Source of the DNA: Epiperipatus broadwayi
Taxonomy: Eukaryota; Onychophora; Udeonychophora; Euonychophora; Peripatidae
Assembly (NCBI GenBank): GCA_028023455.1
Contig: JAQFVV010006199.1
Span: forward strand, 3,188,646 to 3,252,645
Direction of reading: 5' to 3'
DNA: 64,000 nucleotides
Of the stretch, positions 49,561 to 62,512 are shown piece by piece (the first letter of the stretch is position 1; every line of letters begins with the position of its first letter). Position numbers and translations under genes: made by a program. Below the pieces are notes generated by a model. The model had not been told where the DNA came from, ran no database searches, and worked only from the letters and a program-made list of their open reading frames with translations.

Positions 49561-52500
49561 AAAAAATGCAAGCTATAAGCAAGTTAATGAAATATATAAC
49601 TTGTTTAGTTTAATATATATATATATATATAACAATTAGTTATTATTAAGTTTAATATATATATATATATATAACAATTAGTTTTATTAACAATAAAATT
49701 ATATAAAATATTTTAAAAATGAATGTAACAACACTAAGTTCATTCAAAGAGGATATATAATATTGTAATAATATAATAACTTTCTAATTTAATGATAACT
49801 ACTTATATGATATAGAATATGTGATGTGAAAACAAAGCACTCCATTGGAGAAAGTTATATGGCATTTAATTTAAAGATTTAAATATCAATACTAATTCAT
49901 CAAAGAGAAGAATATTTTATTGCCTCCTTTATTATTATAATTGTAATTTCTTATTATAGATATCTGAATCGTAAAATAAACATTTTTGTTAATAGAGCAG
50001 AGATTAAGCCAACTTGTACATTTTATTCTCACACCAGTATAATTTTAACTTGACCTGATTATCACAGTAGTAGGTGGCATTCACATAATATGAATAACAA
50101 GCTTATATTATATCTAAAATTATAACAAGATATTGTTAAGAGTTTGCCTCAATTACACAGCAATATTTATTAGTTATCAATGCAACAAGTATTGTCGGGT
50201 ATACTATATAATGTTTATAGACTCACATGAGTACTCCTTTAGGTAAAGTAAAATAAGACAGGTAATCTTAATAAATGTTTAAATACCTACTTTAAATTCC
50301 TTTCATTAGATAAAGAAAAACATGATTTAAATTAAAAGATCAATAAAATATATAATATATCAAATATTGTCTTGGCTATAAATTATTCTGAATTAACCTA
50401 AAATCTAGTCCAACCAATCTCCAAAAGTATAACAAATTAATAACACACATTTATGCCACATTGTACTCATAAACATAATATATTTACCCTTATCTTCATT
50501 ATCACACCTTTCTTCTTTGAGATCTTTTTATACATAATAAAATTTCAAATATACTAAAATTAAGCAAATTCAATAACTTTATTATATATGTATTCTAAGC
50601 TTATAATCCATAGTTCTTTTACATTCAAGATTAATAATCCAGGTGCAATTATTTCAATATTCATAATTATTAAATCATTGATGTTTCAAGTTTGGAATAT
50701 GTTAATGTTTAACAACATTTAATCCTTATATGAAGTACATAATAATGAAGATTAAGTTTTTTAAATATAATTTCAAAGATCAGTTTCCAAGCATTATTTG
50801 GCAAGCCTATAATTATTTGTTTATATTCCTTATGGATTAAACATTTGTAGATTATAATATTTTACAAGCATATTTATAAGAATAAAATATTAAAAAATGT
50901 AAATCCATTAATTAACAGTTGTTTTAATAATAATTGTTCATAGCTTTTGTATAATTGTGATTATTATATTATTAAATAATCCATAATTTATTGTTTGCAT
51001 TAGTTTTTAAAATAAATCCAAAGCTTTAAGTAGTTTTTGGTAAAAATATAGCAAAATTAATTAATCTATCAATTTACATTGGTTTTAAAGTATTTATCTG
51101 AAGTTTTATGTTGATGTAGCAAATATAAATCCAAGAAATGATTTCTCATTTGAAAAAGAGATATATAAATATGCAGTTCAGATAAAATATAAGCTTCTAA
51201 GAAGCGATCTTAAAATTCCTTAGTAAAATTCAAATATTGGTTTTCATTTCTTTTTTTAAAATTCATTACTGAAGTGATACACATTACTAGACTTTTTAAT
51301 TTCTCCATTCAGGATGATGTAGAGGAGCATTTTCCATTAAGAAGCAAATGTTGAGTTGGTTATTTACTCAGACATCATTTCAAGGCAGGATGTCAAATTA
51401 GCTTAGTCTGAATTTAAATCCTATGCACAATTTAGTAAAAGATTAAACAAATTATTTAGTATGTAGGTGAATTTTTAGGCTTTTGTCGTATGATCAGTAA
51501 GATCATAGTTTTTATCCAAAATCCTTTACTTTTTTGGAATTTACAGGAATATTCTACCGTGGTTGCTTAGAAACAGTATATAGCAGGTGATATATTTATA
51601 TTTTAAAAAATTGAGAATGTAAACATTTGATGATATCATTCTAACAAATCTAGATTAATATGATTTTGAAATATTAAAATATCAGATTACATTAATAAAA
51701 TAAATACATTATTGTTTTACAAATAAATTACTTATAATATTAAAATATTATACTAAATTATTTTTATTTTATTTTAAAGTTTTTATTACTATAACAAATC
51801 CAATTATAATAATATATAATTATTTAATAATTATATATTATTATATAATAATAATATAATTATTTAAAACATTTTCTGATTATCTTTTAATTTTAAATAC
51901 ATTGAGCTATATAAACAATCGGGCGCACACACGTTTGAATATTATGTTAAAGCTTTAAATTGTTATTAAATGTAGTCTAGATTGTTTAGCTGTAATAATA
52001 AAACCTACTATTATAATAAAATATTTTTATATACTTTATTATTGTTATAATTAGCATTATCCATTTTTATTCTACAATTTTTTTAAGGTTGATTTTATAT
52101 GCATGTGTATCTCTCTTAATCAAATTTCAACCTGCAATAAAAGAAAATTTGTTACATATAATTTTTGAGACGCTGCATATTTGTAAAATCTATTCAGAGG
52201 ACATCTTGGATAATTTAATATTCACTAGGCATTATCACCCACCACATTAATATACCTTCCAAACAACCCTACTGGTAACAATAATAGTAATAACCAATAA
52301 TATTTACTTTCTTGATAAGCCAATAAAATTTTTTTTTTTAAAATTTATGATTGTAACTATTAGCTTGAAGCAAAGATTGCTTTTTTTCATGTAGTTTTGT
52401 CACACAACAACTGATTCTGAACTGATTATATATTTTGCACAGAGTATAATTTGGACAATATAAAAAAATTATATTATCTTTTATTATTACCTTAGGAAGG

Positions 52501-53700
52501 CCTAGATAAAATTAAAAAATGTATTCATAATTATGTTCAAATTTAATTATATTAACATATGTATTTACTTTTTAATAAAACTTTTCTTTACATAAAAATA
52601 AATATCTCTAAGAAGCAGTTGTATAAGTACAATATATAATTTTACTCTCATTCAAAAAGATAAAGTAAATAAATAGTATACTGTTTTAAATCTGCTTTTT
52701 CTACATAATCAATAATATGTGTACTATCAAATTAATGATAACTTAATTAAGTAAAAAGTCTACTTTTCTTTGAATTCACAAGCAAACTATCAACCTTTGC
52801 TGATGCACAGGAGCTTTTAGACATTTTTTTTTTTGAAAACAGTATCTTTAAATTTTTTTTTATTGTAGAAATATAATAGCTTTTACATATTTTTATTAGT
52901 TTTCAACTTTTAAATAGTAATTTATAAACAATAAATTTTTAAAATCTATAATAATAGTACTACTATTGTAAAATGTTAAACAAATTATCTCTGAGTTTTA
53001 TGTAACATAATTTATTTTGAGATTCCAAAGTTCTGGTATAGATATCTCTAACATAAAATTGCAATCAGGTAATTAGCTTAAGTGATGAGTTATACCATGT
53101 TACATCTTTATAAATTTTTAGATAATCAATTATTTTGCATAATTATATATTTTTTAATACACGTATTTAATTTTTTAGCTTCTAAATACATGAATTGGAA
53201 AAGAGAATAGGATTTGTGAACTTCAGGAAAAATTGTTTATAAAATTTTACTACAATTAGAAATTTATTATCGCCTGACCCCATTTTCTATTTCAGTTGTT
53301 TACATATTTAGAGTTTTGAAAAATTAAATATTTAGATTTTAAGCAATACAATATTATTTATATTAATTTTAATATTATATATATATATATTGCTTTAAAC
53401 TAAAAAAAAAGAAAGTAAAAGGAGAAAAATAAGAATATATTTCTAATTATAATTTTACTTTCCCCATTATAATAATCATTAAATTATTATTTATCTTTTC
53501 ATATCATCACCCCCCCCCCCCATCCAATACACAATATGTTACCTATTTTTTTAAAAAAATATTTCTTTATTTCTGAATTATTCATTAATATCTATCTCTT
53601 CTTTCTTGATGTTTCAACTATATCATATGGTCTTTATTATAGGACTACAAGAAAATGCATAAGTATATATATAATATATATGTTGAAATAAATATTTCTA
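49561..53700. other. AT-rich intergenic DNA, nothing recognised
   Basis: Contains a roughly 50-bp duplication near 49610-49690 ((TA)n followed by AACAATTAGTT) and a C run near 53510. No gene or element border found. Confidence 0.5.
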
Positions 53701-53716
53701 TGGATTGTTATTATAA

Positions 53717-53783
53717 TAAAGAATAAAAATGAGATTATGCCCATGTTTACATAAATATAATCTCATTTCTTTTCTTTATTATG
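53717..53783. repeat. Imperfect hairpin, about 27-bp arms
   Basis: ATAATAAAGAATAAAAATGA followed by GATTAT pairs with ATAATCTCATTTCTTTTCTT followed by TATTAT. The loop contains CCCATGTTTACATAAAT. Confidence 0.65.
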
Positions 53784-54132
53784 CACACACACGCACATAT
53801 ATATATATGAAACACCAATTGTTAAGAAAAAAGCTCACTCATTAATTAACAAACCATATTAAACTTTTAAAATATCAAATATTCTTATAAACTTTACACT
53901 CTACAGTATAAGATATTTGTATATATTTTTACTAGCTTTTTGATGTGATTGAAATATCATAAAATAACTGAATATTTGTGAATATTCAATAAATTTTTTT
54001 AAGAAAATAAGCAATATGTATGCATTTTATACATACAATAAAAGCCATGAGAATATCACACTATCCTGAAAATAATAATACTTGGAAATTTTTAGCATTT
54101 ATTCTAGAATATTTTGATTATTATATTTATTT

Positions 54133-54189
<57 letters not shown>

Positions 54190-54237
54190 TACATAAACAT
54201 CAGAGTCAATATTCACTGTCTTTTTCATTTCGCTCCA

Positions 54238-54284
54238 CCCTCAGATCAGCTGATTTCAAGCTGATTTGCTCTCATCAGTGAGGG
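54238..54284 (-). ncRNA. Hammerhead ribozyme, 414-bp monomer copy A
   Basis: Minus strand: stem I CCCTCA / TGAGGG (6 perfect pairs), core CTGATGA, stem II GAGC/GCTT with loop AAATCA, GAAA, loop-less stem III ATCAG/CTGAT (5 perfect pairs), cleavage after C. All conserved positions are present. Confidence 0.85.
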
Positions 54285-54651
54285 ATAGAAGTTAGAAACT
54301 AGACCTAAATATTAACTCCAAGCATTTATGCAAAACGTTTCTATCAGTTTGCAAGCATGAATTTTTTAGACACCTAAATGTCTTCAAACTCAGCCTATCA
54401 AACTAGATAGCTATATGGGTCTGATATCAGTTCAGATTCTCCACATAGTGAAAGCTTCTGCAATCTATATCATTGCAAGAAAACTTTAAAGGTACATTTA
54501 TGAAAAACAAAAACAAGTTTTATATACGTAAAAACCTGCTATCGCTTGTATTAATGATCAATAGATGGAGCTTTACCAAGACCTCCAAACAAGCATATTT
54601 GTTTACATAAATGTCAGAGTCAATATTCACTGTCTCTTTCATTTTGCTCCA

Positions 54652-54698
54652 CCCTCAGATCAGTTGATTTCAAGCTGATTTGCTCTCATCAGTGAGGG
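54652..54698 (-). ncRNA. Hammerhead ribozyme, 414-bp monomer copy B
   Basis: Same fold as copy A. One base change turns stem III into ATCAA/CTGAT, so the innermost pair is lost. Confidence 0.82.
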
Positions 54699-55065
54699 AT
54701 AGAAGTTAGAAACTAGACCTAAATATTAACTCCAAGCGTTTATGCAAAACGTTTCTATCAGTTTGCAAGCATGAATTTTTTAGACACCTAAATGTCTTCA
54801 AACTCAGCCTATCAAACTAGATAGCTATATGGGTCTGATATCAGTTCAGATTCTCCACATAGTGAAAGCTTCTGCAATCTATATCATTGCAAGAAAACTT
54901 TAAAGGTACATTTATGAAAAACAAAAACAAGTTTTATATATGTAAAAACCTGCTATCGCTTGTATTAATGATCAATAGATGGAGCTTTACCAAGACCTCC
55001 AAACAAGCGTATTTGTTTACATAAACGTCAGAGTCAATATTCACTGTCTCTTTCATTTTGCTCCA

Positions 55066-55110
55066 CCCTCAGATCAGCTGATTTCAAGCTGATTTGCTCT
55101 CATCAGTGAG
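55066..55110 (-). ncRNA. Hammerhead ribozyme, copy C, truncated at the inversion point
   Basis: Core, stem II, GAAA and stem III are intact, but on the minus strand the 5' arm of stem I is cut to CTCA by the junction, where GAGAGGTCTTGG begins the opposite orientation. Four stem I pairs remain. Confidence 0.7.
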
Positions 55111-55410
55111 AGGTCTTGGTAAAGCTCCATCTATTGATCATTAATACAAGCGATAGCAGGTTTTTACGTATATAAAACTTGTTTATGTTTTTCATAAATG
55201 TACCTTTAAAGTTTTCTTGCAATGATATAGATTGCAGAAGCTTTCACTATGTGGAGAATCTGAACTGATATCAGACCCATATAGCTATCTAGTTTGATAG
55301 ACTGAGTTTGAAGACATTTAGGTGTCTAAAAAATTCATGCTTGCAAAATGATAGAAACGTTTTGCATAAACGTTTGGAGTTAATATTTAGGTCTAGTTTC
55401 TAACTTCTAT

Positions 55411-55457
55411 CCCTCACTGATGAGAGCAAATCGGCTTGAAATCAGCTGATCTGAGGG
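55411..55457 (+). ncRNA. Hammerhead ribozyme, inverted copy D
   Basis: Plus strand: stem I CCCTCA (55411-55416) / TGAGGG (55452-55457), core CTGATGA (55417-55423), stem II GAGC/GCTT with loop AAATCG, GAAA (55438-55441), stem III ATCAG/CTGAT, cleavage after C 55451. Complete and unmutated at every conserved position. Confidence 0.87.
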
Positions 55458-56459
55458 TGGAGCAAAATGAAAGAGACAGTGAATATTGACTCTGACGTTT
55501 ATGTAAACAAATACACTTGTTTGGAGGTCTTGGTAAAGCTCCATCTATTGATCATTAATACAAGCGATAGCAGGTTTTTACATATATAAAACTTGTTTTT
55601 GTTTTTCATATATATATATATGCAATCATTTTGAAAAGAAGAATGTAATGAAGACATGAAAGAATATTAATATTATTTTCTTGGATTGATTTCAAATAAG
55701 AAAAATAAAATAGTGGACATTTTAAATATATGTTTTATTTACATATTTTGGTACTTCAATTTGTATTGTTATAAATAAATTAAAATATATATTGTTTGAC
55801 TGAAATTTTGTAATGATGGCAGTTTATTTATATATTGAATTACTTCCATTATTCAATTTTAAACATTTTTTTTTTGGAAAAATTCAAACTTTAGTTATAC
55901 TTTTTAAAATTTATTCATGCTTATTAGTAATGACATACATGATAATATATATCATAATTCTTCTTTAGGTTTAACTAATGACACTACTAAAATGAATTAT
56001 CAAACCAGTCTGTCAAGAACAATAGCCAATAAAGCATTTATAAAAGTCCTTCTGATTTTCTTCATTTTTTAAAATTAAGGCCAAGATTAATGGGTGATTT
56101 ACAAATATTATAGATTATTATTCTAGATTTACTTAAAAAATTATTTGCCATTATTATATCAACAGTTTCTTTACATTTTCTTTTTTTGTCTGCTTAATAT
56201 TCTTGTATTTCCTATTGAATGTACAATGTTTGCTATTTTAGACACATCTGTTATTTATTCTCTAAATCTTTGTTTTGTGTTCTTGGAATCATTTTTATTA
56301 CTGAAATATGTTTTTAAATATTCATATGAAATTTCACAAATGAAGTTCTTGTTTTTAAGTATTTCAAATTTAAATTTTGTAGAGATCAGGATTTGTCATA
56401 GGTTTTTATGATTTTGAAAGTGTTTTTAGTTTGTCAATTGTAGGAACAGTAGTATATCC

Positions 56460-56965
56460 ATAATACAGGTATATATACTAGAATTAGTACATGAACTAAA
56501 GAAAATCTATAATCAATATATCAGAACAACTTTACAAAGCCATATTACACTGTGAAAAATCTTAACTGTTACAAAATTTAAAGTTGAATTATTGAAAAAT
56601 AAGAATTGTATTGATAAAATATCATGTAAATGTAGAAGTACATATATTAGTAAAACCAGCTGCTGCATCAAATATGAATAAAACAATATGAAGTAATAAT
56701 TAGAGAGGAAAAAATAAATGTGACTGAAGTAGAAGTTCATGCATATATTAATAAACATATGTTCAACTGGGAAAAGACAAAAATATTGGGCAGAGAGGAA
56801 AAGAAAGAAAATTTAAAGTTCACATGGCAATGGCATATAGTCTCATAAGTCAACCTAGTGTGATAACCATAATGTTTGGAAACTCTCATTTTTAAAAATG
56901 GAATGGAGGACTTTCTAAAATAAATATATACAATTTTCAAATAAGGTTGCTTTGGTAGTATATCC
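56460..56965 (+). pseudogene. Second, older Penelope-like element remnant (GIY-YIG region)
   Basis: Reading the plus strand across stops gives an FTKPYYTVKNL-like RT/linker block (about 56525-56560) and CIDKISCKCRSTYISKTSCC (56607-56666), aligned with the GIY-YIG pattern (hydrophobic-Y-K-I-x-C-x-C then YIG-K-T). VHAYINKHMFNWEKTKILGR (about 56735-56795) follows, matching the H-x(8-9)-W-E-x-T-x-I-L block that ends these nuclease domains. YIG has become YIS and frames are broken. Its residues differ greatly from the 48-kb copies, so it is another PLE lineage. It is followed by a SINE fragment. Confidence 0.6.
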
Positions 56966-56979
56966 AAGTTTATTAATAC

Positions 56980-57055
56980 ACTACATTAAATTCACTATTC
57001 ATAAATCTAAAGGATACTAGTTTAATTCCCAGTTTGAATTTTTCTAAAAACATTT
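56980..57055 (+). repeat. tRNA-derived SINE fragment
   Basis: ACATTAAATTCACTATTCAT followed by AAATCTAAAGG and the B-box-like AGTTTAATTCCC matches the SINE heads at 63 kb. The A box is not preserved. Confidence 0.45.
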
Positions 57056-57103
57056 AACAATTTAACTATATGATAGAAATAATTCAACTTATAATTACAA
57101 GAA

Positions 57104-57141
57104 GTATATATATATATATATATATATATATACAAATTATG

Positions 57142-57180
<39 letters not shown>

Positions 57181-57200
57181 TATTCATAATTTGTAATAAT
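57104..57200. repeat. Palindromic (TA)n with ACAAATTATGAATATTA arms
   Basis: Arms TACAAATTATGAATATTA and TAATATTCATAATTTGTA are perfect complements with (TA)n between and beside them. A stable hairpin or cruciform is possible. Confidence 0.8.
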
Positions 57201-58930
57201 GTTTGGAAAGAAAGTCAACAAAATTGATAAGAATAAATGTACAACGTAAATTGAAAAAAATTGATTTGTAAAAGTTTATAATGAAGAAATGTTAACATTG
57301 GATCAAAATGGGAATTTTTGAACTTTTGCATTCTGAACAAAACCTTATAAAATGAAAAATAAAATGTTTTTAATTAAAAGAAAAATGTAACTCTTAAATT
57401 AGAAGACATATATATTTGACATATTTATAGATATCATTTTTTCTTAAAAAGATTAATTATTTGTTATTACTATGTTAATTTTTTTAAAAAAGCAAAAAAG
57501 GAGAATGAAAAAATATGTATTGTGTATATATGCTATAGAGTGGAGTTTATTAGTATTTTCAATTTTTTAAAAAAATTAATATTATTTGTTAATTGTTGAG
57601 AATAATTTTTTCTTGAGAATTTATTTATTATACTGTTAAAATTGAATCTATAAAACTACATAAAATGTTAAGTAATAGAGGAAATGAAATTGTTAAAAAA
57701 TAGAAAAAGAACACATTAGACATTAGTCTTATATTATTTTCATATAAGATATTTATTATTCTCATAATTTTTAGTCTATGAAAATTTTGAAATCTATGAA
57801 ATTATAAAAGCAAACTATATTGAGAAGTGTTTATAAAATACTTGATCACAAACAACTATTAAAAATGTTGAGCTGATAGATATAAATGATCATTTTGAAT
57901 TGGTAGAATATGAAAAAAATATTTGATTCCATAAGAACTTTTTCTGTGATTCAAGTTTTAGAAATTCATAAAATAAATACAGTCAAAGTCTGAATAATTT
58001 ATTAAATCTAATAGTTATCTTAAAAAATAATGCCTGATATCGATAATCTATGATGCTATAAGTCCTTTAAAAGAATTATTGTAGTAGTTGAGAATCATAA
58101 TGAGAAAGAATTTCAAAAATAAACTAAAGAATAGTGTCAATATTATTGATATAATATTAGCTTATAACTCCATTTGAAAAAATTCTCTCTTTCTAGAAGT
58201 CTTTAAAATTTTGTATGTAAAAAATTATCAATATATAAAGCTTTTCAATAAAAAAATTCATATGACTATAAATGATAATCGTAACAAAATACAATGCTTT
58301 ACAGAATACTCTTCTACAAAGTTCAGTTCATTCACTGATTTAATTTAATATAATTATTAGTAATTTTCCAGAAATAAAGTATATAAAATTCACCTATGCA
58401 AATGATATTGACATCAAATAATATATTTTTTAGTAGAAATTTGAAAAGTTTCTTAATAAAGATATATCAAGTTTTGAATTTTTTTTAAAACTGGAATTAT
58501 TTTTTTACTCACACAAAGGCATTATGTTTAGTTTTCCATCTAAATGACATAAAATCATTTCATAAAGTAGACATAATTCCTGTAAGCTGAATCAAAATTT
58601 CACACCATAGTGCTTACGAATGATCTTGGATTGTAACATAACCATTTTTTCCATTTATTGAAGATTACATCTAAAATAATTTCTAGAGACAGCATCTCTT
58701 GAAAAACTGGCTGGTATTACTTGAAATTATGATGCAAATACTCCAAGGATAGTCCCTTTAATACAAAATATTCTTTTATTGAATAATTTGCCTAAACTTT
58801 TAAATTCACAATTATATATTATCATAAGAAATATTACTGGCACCTTCATATGTAAAGTTTTTCAACTAATTCATTCAACATCCCAGAAGATATTAGAAGA
58901 AAGTTGACTCATAAAAAATTGCCAAAATCT
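57201..58930. other. AT-rich intergenic DNA, nothing recognised
   Basis: No coding region or element border was found. Confidence 0.5.
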
Positions 58931-58947
58931 TTTTAAATACATTAAAC

Positions 58948-59131
58948 ATCACATGATCACCATTTCTTATGCTTGCTCTTAACTGTTATTAAAACAGGCA
59001 AAACTATCTATACGTATTGCCACTCAGTGCAGCCAGAGTAATCAATGGATACCAGAATGCACAAGCCTTCTGGCAGCCATTAATTATTCTGACTTGCATT
59101 GAGTGGCAATATGTATAGAGAGTTTTGTCTG
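58948..59131 (+). mobile_element. 184-bp relative of the 42-kb element, 16-bp TSD
   Basis: TTTAAATACATTAAAC is present at 58932-58947 and 59132-59147, a perfect 16-bp target duplication. The insert starts ATCACATGATCACCATTTCTT, like the 42-kb element, and has inverted arms ACAGGCAAAACTATCTATAC and complement. The middle is a weak palindrome (CCAGAGTAATCAATGG / CCATTAATTATTCTGAC). The hammerhead of the 42-kb relative is missing. Confidence 0.85.
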
Positions 59132-59304
59132 TTTAAATACATTAAACTTACTACTAATTTAAAACATAATTTCATAAATTAAAACATGTTTCAAATCAAG
59201 ATCTTATTCTGGATATTCAATCAAGAATCACATCAAACAACTAAGAATTTTGAAATAAAAATGATTATGAAATTGCAAACAAATTATTTTTAATAGATGT
59301 TACT

Positions 59305-59395
59305 AGTCTGACCTGACAATGCTAGCATAGGAGTCAAACCTACACTTTTACATTTTTGAATATTAAATTTTACCAGATATTTTATAGAACAAATA
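59305..59395 (-). repeat. tRNA-derived SINE fragment
   Basis: Minus strand contains AATATTCAAAAATGTAAAAG, the B-box-like TAGGTTTGACTCCTATGC and a short tail, aligned with the 63-kb SINE head. The A box is largely eroded. Confidence 0.5.
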
Positions 59396-60890
59396 AATAT
59401 TCCTAGATATTACTGAAGTCTCTTTGCATTAACCCTAGTCATTGTATCAACTTGCATCATCGATGCATACACAAAATAATTTGAAAAACTATAAAAAGCA
59501 ATTAAATAATCTATATTTTTGAATACACACAAAAATTAATTTTGTTAATAATTTCATCATTAATTTCTTAACTCTTTTATTTGAAGCAAACCACGAATTC
59601 ACTATGTTTTCAATTTTATCAATTACATACTTGTACACATATAATATTTTAATAGATTTGTGAAGTTGTAAAAAAAAAAAGTGAAAACTAATTAAGCTAC
59701 AAATTATTTTTTTACTGTTGCTAAAATAACATTAATTCCTGAATATCTATCAATTAGAAGAATTAGATGACAAGTAATTTGATTCTAATTGGCATTAACT
59801 TACTTGCATCTGTTTTAAAATAAAGAAGCTTATTCTTTTTATTATTTTTTTTCGGTAATAACGTAAATGAATTTGCATATATATAAATGAGATTTGTTTT
59901 CAAAAGAATGTTAATAGAAACTAGAGAAATTTTTAGAGATATGACAAATAAATTAAAAATAACATTTATTAGTATTTTTTTCGCAGCGTATAATATAAAA
60001 TGTGATTATAATTATGACGGAATAAAAGTGCTTTTTATTTTTTCTGTTTTATGGTAGAGTGATAAACTTGAAAGGAAAATTTCTAGGTTTGATTATTCAA
60101 TTGTATACAGTAAATGATAAAAAATATCTTAATTTTTCCATATGAGTGGACCTGTTATGCTTAATCTGCTGCTTCGTTGCTCGTATAATAACTGACCTCC
60201 AAAGTAACTGACCATATGATTATTTATTTATATATTTTTGAAAACATTTTAAAAATGAATTTAATAGCATACAGATGTTTTGAATATTAAAGTGACTTAA
60301 TTAAAAAAGAATTTTATTCAAAGTGATTTTTTTAAAAAAACGATAAAATTTATTTAATTTAATATCAAAGGAACAAAAAAACAACAACAAATTATTCCCA
60401 AATTCTTTGATTCAAAATGAAAGAAAATTCCACAATCATTTGTTTTTATTTATTTATTTAATATTATTTAGTGAGAAGTATTTTTAATGCTCACTTCCCT
60501 CTCCCAATAATTAATAATTCTGTAAATATTTATTCATTTATTACATATATCAAATAAACATTTTACATATTAAAAAAATATTTTAATCTTTACAAATCAA
60601 AAAATCATTTAAATATGCAGTCATTGATTTGCTAATTATTTAAATAATTTAATTTTTTGATTATCAGTATTTGCTTATGAAAACGAATTTTTTCTTTATA
60701 TGCGATATCTTTAAAAAAGATTTTTCAAAAATGTACTTATTCACATTATAACATTTTCATTGATTCGTTTGAGAAATATCCTACGTTTTGTTATGAAACC
60801 TTTTTTTCTTGTCTTTTTTTATTTGTATTTACAATAATTACATGTTCATCTATAAGTATTTTATACTAATTTTTTTGTAATATAGGGTAT

Positions 60891-61341
60891 TAGCAGATCC
60901 CCCCACCCACCCCCCCCCCCCCCCCCCCCTATATACCCCCAAAACCCCCCCCAAACAAAATGATGAAAAAAAAAAAAACCCCCAACAATTCTTTTTCATG
61001 CCAAAACAACCACCATCAGTTGGGGCCCATATCACCCCCCCCCCAAAAATAATAAAAAAGGTCAAAAAAATATAAAAAGAAACACTCTCACCACAATAAA
61101 AAAGAGGCCCCCACCCACCACACACCCCACCCCCCCCCCCCCCCCCCAAAAAAAAGAGAGGAGGGGGAAAGCGCGAACCCCCCCCCGAGGGCCATTTTTC
61201 TCCCCACCCCAATTTAAAAAAAAAAAAACCCACCCCCCCATGGAAAAGACAAAACCCATTAAAAAAAATAAAGAAGGGGGGGGCAACCCCCTAAAAAATA
61301 AAAAACGAAACACAGGGTTATTAAAAACCCGCGCCTATATA
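60891..61341. other. Homopolymer-rich C/A block, likely assembly artefact
   Basis: About 450 bp made of poly-C, poly-A and CCCCAAAA runs with isolated G runs, unlike anything else in the window. It is bracketed by the direct repeat TGTAATATAGGGTAT (60876-60890 and 61342-61356). The glycine-rich minus-strand frames in it come from the C runs. I read it as low-quality read sequence joined at a gap. A real simple-sequence expansion is possible but less likely. Confidence 0.7.
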
Positions 61342-62387
61342 TGTAATATAGGGTATATGAGCATAGACTTTCAGATGACCTTGATAAGTTTTTGTTGACA
61401 TTTACAGGTTTTCTAAAATACAATAAATGCAGTTACCTCAACTGGTCAAGGAAAATAAAAAAAATTATAGAGTTAATTAAACTACCAGAAAATCAAAATT
61501 AAATAACGTTTTAGATAATTTTGTAAATGCTATAAATATATAGTTCTATTATAAGCATTTGAATGCAAAAAGAAGTTTCTATTATTTTTTAAAAATCCCT
61601 TTTTGAGGCATTAAAAATCAAGCAGGGCAAATTTCTAATCTTAGCTTCATATATTATTACTGAGTGATTATATTATTCATATAGTAAATGAACTCTTGGA
61701 TAAACTGTTTTTGAATATACATTAACCAATATGGTAAGTATCCTTTTTTTCAGCTCTGAATTTAAGACCAAGATTAGAAACATCCTGTGATTATTCTTTT
61801 CAGATGCTTGACAATTTTTAGCAGAGATATTTAAGGGGCTTCTGAAGACAGGATAAATAAATTCATGTGTGTGAAAATGTTTTTTTTTTTGTGTGTGTGA
61901 GAATGTTGATTGTTTTTTTACATTTACAATTATAGCACATTTCTTGGAGTCTGTAAAATTATCGGTGAATATAATATTTGTTAATTAAAGACAAAGGATG
62001 CTTAGAAGATTCTGATAAAGATCTAGGTTTCTATTTGGTAATGACCATATGAAAAAAAAAGTTTGTAAGAAGTGGAAAGAGAATTATCTAAAAATAAACT
62101 GGGAATTTACAAAGTTTATAAAAATAAAAAGAAAGTGAAGAAATTATTGACTTGAAAAATGAACATGTACTTTACTATAAAGACATAAATATTAAAAATA
62201 CAAATGATAATAAAAATTGAAAGAACAACAATGTAAAGATTGATGATATTTTATATCAAATGATTAAGATTTGTTTTTCAACTTGAAAATTTCTAATGCA
62301 TATAAGTCAGATTTATTCCTAACAAATTCAACATGATGAAAAAATAGAAAACTTTCTATATAAATGTACAAAGTGATATAATGTTAA

Positions 62388-62512
62388 ATCATTTATACAC
62401 TTTATAACTCTTTCACAATGTTTTAATTACCCCCCCCCCGACAGTTTGGCAATTGAAACTGTCATATGGTGGTAATTAAAGCATTGTGAAACAGTGGTAA
62501 AATGCATAAATA
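62388..62512. repeat. Palindromic small element
   Basis: Outer arms CACAATGTTTTAATTACC and GGTAATTAAAGCATTGTG pair, with further pairing outward. An inner hairpin GACAGTTT / AAACTGTC sits at the tip beside a C run. It is a MITE-like hairpin with no visible target duplication. Confidence 0.6.

Larger units (their letters stand above)
54185..55610. repeat. 414-bp hammerhead monomer array, tandem then inverted
   Basis: On the minus strand the ribozyme motif occurs at 54238, 54652 and 55066, exactly 414 bp apart, giving about 2.2 tandem monomers with few differences. At about 55110 the array switches to plus orientation for about 1.2 further monomers, breaking within stem I of the third minus ribozyme. 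Copies share TTGGTAAAGCTCCATCTATT, AATACAAGCGATAGCAGG, ATATAGCTATCTAG and CTCTGACGTTTATGTAAAC. The layout of direct plus inverted partial copies with a ribozyme in each is that of PLE pseudo-LTRs or retrozymes. Low divergence implies recent activity. Confidence 0.9.

Noticed and set aside
60850-61313. Glycine-rich minus-strand frames of 83-127 codons
   Set aside because: They arise from C and A homopolymers in a probable artefact block and overlap each other in different frames.
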